64,000 nt of DNA from UBA10518 sp022837185 (GTDB lineage: Bacteria; Desulfobacterota; Desulfobulbia; Desulfobulbales; Desulfobulbaceae): contig JAVEQK010000002.1 of assembly GCA_034007705.1 (NCBI GenBank), positions 165,049 through 229,048 on the forward strand. Direction: 5' to 3'. A model generated the notes under the pieces. The model did no database searches. It saw nothing but the letters and a program-made list of their open reading frames with translations, and was not told the DNA's origin. The translations under genes and the position numbers were made by a program. Below are positions 61,493-64,000 of the stretch, in pieces. Numbering within the stretch: position 1 is the stretch's first letter; each line of letters begins with the position of its first letter.

Positions 61493-63661
61493 CTACAGGA
61501 AGAGGCGCACGGTAAAACTGGAGCCTTTGCCTTCTTCACTTTCCACAAAAATCTCCCCGCCATGGGTGTCAACGATCCGATGACACAGATTCAGCCCGAG
61601 GCCGGTCCCGGTGCCGACTTCCTTGGTGGTGAAGAACGGATCGAAAATCCGGTCGATGATTTCTTTTTTGATGCCGGTGCCGTTATCCTCGAAGCGTGCT
61701 TCGAGACACTTTCTCTTCCCGTTATACGAAGTGGTTATCTTGATCCGGCCGTCCTTCCGCGACAATCCCTTCTCCCGTATGGCGTCCCGGGCATTCATGA
61801 TGAGATTGATGAACACCTGACCCATTTCCTGGGGCAGACCCTGGAAGCGGGGCAGATGAGGGGCAAGATCCAGGACGACTTCGAGGTCGTATTTGACCTG
61901 GTTATGGGTGAGGACCACGGCATCGTTGACGATGGTATTCAGATCGCAGGGGCTGAAAACCTCATCGCTGTGGGTCATGCGCTTGGTGCTTTTGACGATG
62001 TGGTCGATCCGCTCCACGGATTTGATGTTGCGGGTGGCGATGTCATCGATGGACTCAAGGACCAGATCCATGTCGGCCTCCTCCATCACCCGCCGGATAC
62101 GTTCTCTTTCCTCCTCCAGCCGGGATGATTCGACGGACATGTATCGCTTCAGCTCCATGATCAGCTTCTTCACGTATTCCATATTCATCTTCAACCCGTC
62201 CATGGAAAAACTGATGGCCTGGGAGGGGTTGTTGATTTCATGGGCGATGCCCGCGACCATGGTGCCCAGGGAGGCGAGTTTCTCCTGCTTGATGATCCGG
62301 GCCTGGCTTTCCAGCAGGGCCTGGTTTGCCAGATTGCGTTCGGTAATGTCCCTGACCATGGCTATATAGAGGTGCTGCGGCCCGCGGTACATTTCGCTCA
62401 AGGAAATCTCCAGGACGAAATGGGTTCCGTCCTTTCTTTCTCCCGTCAGTTCGATGGGCGAGCCCATGGCTTTGATCAGCAGCGGGCCGTCGACCTGTTC
62501 TACATTTTCCGTTTGCTGGTCATCCTGCAGGGTTTTCACCAGGGTCCCGATCCGCCTGCCCAGCATCTCCACCCTGGAATATCCGAACATTCTTGATGCG
62601 GCGGGGTTGCACGATTCGATCCGCCATTTTTCGTTCAAGGTAATAACTCCTTCGAACATGTTTTCGATGATGGACCGTACCGTGAACTCGGCCTGCTCCC
62701 GCTCGCGAATGGATTCCGACAGCCGGGTGACACCGAGAAATGTCCCCATCAGGCCGAGGAGCAGGAGGGTGCCATGGGCCATGCAGAAGGTGAAGATGTC
62801 CATTTTGGTCATGGCAAAGAGCGGCGCCAGGGGTATGGAAACGCTGATTCCGCCCCTGATGGGGACATTCTGTGAACCCGAGGGAGCGGGGTGGCACTCC
62901 AGACAACCCTGCTCGGCCGGTATGGGACGCATGAGGCGCAGGTATTTTTTGCCGAAAATCTCCTCGACGGAATGCAGTTCGTCATTGCCTTGGGCAAAGG
63001 TTTGCAGGGCGGCTTCTTCCCATGGATCGGGAGCATTCTCCGGACGCAGGGGATCGAGGCTTGTCATGTGGATGTACGGGTTGAAGCCGTTGGAGCTTTT
63101 GTAATAGACCTTGCGGATCAGCTGCTCCGGTGTGACCAGGGTCAGAAGCCTGCCTGAGTCCGTTGAGCCCCGGTGGTCGGCTTTGTCCTTCAGGTAGGGG
63201 CTCGGGCGGGTGTGGTCGCTTACCGGCACAAAAATGCCGCGATGGCTTTTGGCCCATTCGTACAAGATCATGCTTTCGTCGAAGACCGTTGCGGCCTGGG
63301 TCAGAGCGATCTTGGTCGTTCTCTGTTTGTGCAGGGTGATGTTCCACGCCAGGGAGGCAAAGACAATAATCGTCCAGATACCGGCCAGTTGCCAGCCGTA
63401 TCCGAAAACCTTCTCGTGGGTGATCTTTTTTTCAACCTTGACTTCCTGATTTCTGCGCAGAAAGAATTCGATGACAATGAAAAGAGCGAGGATGAAAAAA
63501 CAGGTGGTGCCGCCGACAATGAAATGCTCCACGGCAAAATAGTGGATATCCGGCCGGAGGATCAGGCCCGTCAGGGAGCTGAGATTTCCCACCAGGACGA
63601 GGATCATCAGATAAAACAGATATCTGTACTTTGTCGAATCCATTTCCATATGCAATCGCAT
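61493..63661 (-). CDS. membrane sensor histidine kinase with DUF3365 haem-type sensor, PAS and HATPase
   Basis: 722 residues. N-terminal membrane segments flank a periplasmic DUF3365 (Tll0287-like) domain with a c-type haem motif C253-x-x-C256-H257 (QGCLECHPAPSG). Then a membrane segment and a PAS domain (~350-455), the H box AGIAHEINNPSQAI (H474) with the HisKA coiled coil, and the ATPase N, G1 and G2 boxes (NLIMNARDAI, FEDNGTGI, GTGTGLGLNL). Likely senses redox state, gas or quinone. GAGGGG lies 5 nt before the ATG. No response regulator is beside it. Confidence 0.9.
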   Translation of the reverse strand: MRLHMEMDSTKYRYLFYLMILVLVGNLSSLTGLILRPDIHYFAVEHFIVGGTTCFFILALFIVIEFFLRRNQEVKVEKKITHEKVFGYGWQLAGIWTIIVFASLAWNITLHKQRTTKIALTQAATVFDESMILYEWAKSHRGIFVPVSDHTRPSPYLKDKADHRGSTDSGRLLTLVTPEQLIRKVYYKSSNGFNPYIHMTSLDPLRPENAPDPWEEAALQTFAQGNDELHSVEEIFGKKYLRLMRPIPAEQGCLECHPAPSGSQNVPIRGGISVSIPLAPLFAMTKMDIFTFCMAHGTLLLLGLMGTFLGVTRLSESIREREQAEFTVRSIIENMFEGVITLNEKWRIESCNPAASRMFGYSRVEMLGRRIGTLVKTLQDDQQTENVEQVDGPLLIKAMGSPIELTGERKDGTHFVLEISLSEMYRGPQHLYIAMVRDITERNLANQALLESQARIIKQEKLASLGTMVAGIAHEINNPSQAISFSMDGLKMNMEYVKKLIMELKRYMSVESSRLEEERERIRRVMEEADMDLVLESIDDIATRNIKSVERIDHIVKSTKRMTHSDEVFSPCDLNTIVNDAVVLTHNQVKYDLEVVLDLAPHLPRFQGLPQEMGQVFINLIMNARDAIREKGLSRKDGRIKITTSYNGKRKCLEARFEDNGTGIKKEIIDRIFDPFFTTKEVGTGTGLGLNLCHRIVDTHGGEIFVESEEGKGSSFTVRLFL

Positions 63662-64000
63662 GTCGGCCCCTCGAATTGAAGGCTTGATTCATTTCCCGAA
63701 ATCAGGAAGCGCCGCCGCCGGACGACAGGAATAATATTTTTTCTTCCGTACAGGAATGATCAATAGGGTTGTTGCCATGGTCCTGCTCATGTATTCCGAA
63801 ATAATCGAATGCTGTTGAGAAAAAGGAGAGAGCCGGATTCCTGTTGCGGCCCCCATGCACATTAACAGGTTTATGTGTAGACGAGGTTCGGCCAAACGGA
63901 ATTTGTTTCGTAAAGGATACACATAATTATACATTGGGTCAAGAATACACGAAATTCAGCCGATGAAAAGCATACAATGTGTAGGGATTCAAAGAAAAGA
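63662..64000 (-). promoter_or_regulatory. 339-bp region upstream of the sensor kinase with promoter and inverted repeat
   Basis: No convincing gene; an 81-codon frame here lacks a ribosome site and family resemblance. Leftward TTGACC (complement of 63937-63942), 17-bp spacer, TATCCT (complement of 63914-63919) is a promoter candidate. A perfect 9-base inverted repeat, TTATGTGTA (63871-63879) and TACACATAA (63918-63926), overlaps it. Confidence 0.45.

Noticed and set aside
63689..63934. 81-codon leftward frame upstream of the sensor kinase
   Set aside because: Starts within the predicted promoter, has no ribosome site and no recognisable features.
1..64000. CRISPR array, complete insertion sequence or prophage
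   Set aside because: No evenly spaced direct repeats, transposase or phage genes were seen. The only tyrosine recombinase is of the housekeeping Xer type.

Overview
The window is GC-rich (roughly 60%) bacterial chromosome with dense, mostly housekeeping genes. Gene content points to a Desulfobacterota (former Deltaproteobacteria) anaerobe: a selenocysteine-containing SelD beside YedF and a YedE remnant, a 2-hydroxyacyl-CoA dehydratase activase, an orphan RACo-type corrinoid-protein reactivator with a ferredoxin domain, a heterodisulfide-reductase-like FeS protein, a BioB/HydE-like radical SAM enzyme, and a DUF3365 sensor kinase with a haem-binding CxxCH. The taxonomic call is an inference from gene content only.

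Layout. 1-3.6 kb: end of an activase, two small unknown proteins, and a selenium block in which yedE and a carbohydrate-kinase-like gene are both cut and joined out of frame, followed by selD (in-frame UGA at 1859) and yedF. 3.6-8 kb: a GT4 glycosyltransferase facing a NodB-like deacetylase, a FemAB-like acyltransferase and a PP2C phosphatase, a probable surface-glycan set. 8.4-17.3 kb: secreted transglutaminase-like protein, radical SAM / membrane FeS protein / rhodanese group, M48 protease, ABC-F ATPase. 17.5-24.2 kb: sulfur amino acid genes (O-acetylhomoserine sulfhydrylase; metX-metW-cysE-cysK) enclosing two PilZ-like genes. 24.6-27.3 kb: an ECF sigma factor operon whose anti-sigma-like protein and lipoprotein both carry a glycogen-binding-like domain, ending in a secreted Gly/Ser-repeat protein; this is the most novel-looking block. 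27.7-34.4 kb: BCAM0308-family protein, TRIC-type channel, Na/Pi transporter, AzlCD exporter, DUF389 protein. 34.7-39.8 kb: a YbhGFSR-type ABC exporter. 39.8-42.9 kb: prmA and the RACo-like gene. 43-52.9 kb: tRNA-Gly(CCC) followed by the classic translation/RNA operon rimP-nusA-ylxR-infB-rbfA-nrnA-truB-rpsO-pnp. 53-57.6 kb: dut, an MBL hydrolase, a zinc ribbon, and polyamine genes speB-speA. 57.6-64 kb: rpsU with a Xer recombinase lacking a standard start codon, a GlcD-like flavoprotein, ddl, and a haem-type sensor kinase.

Starts were chosen by Shine-Dalgarno position, overlap with neighbours and family length. No CRISPR array, rRNA, complete insertion sequence or prophage was seen.
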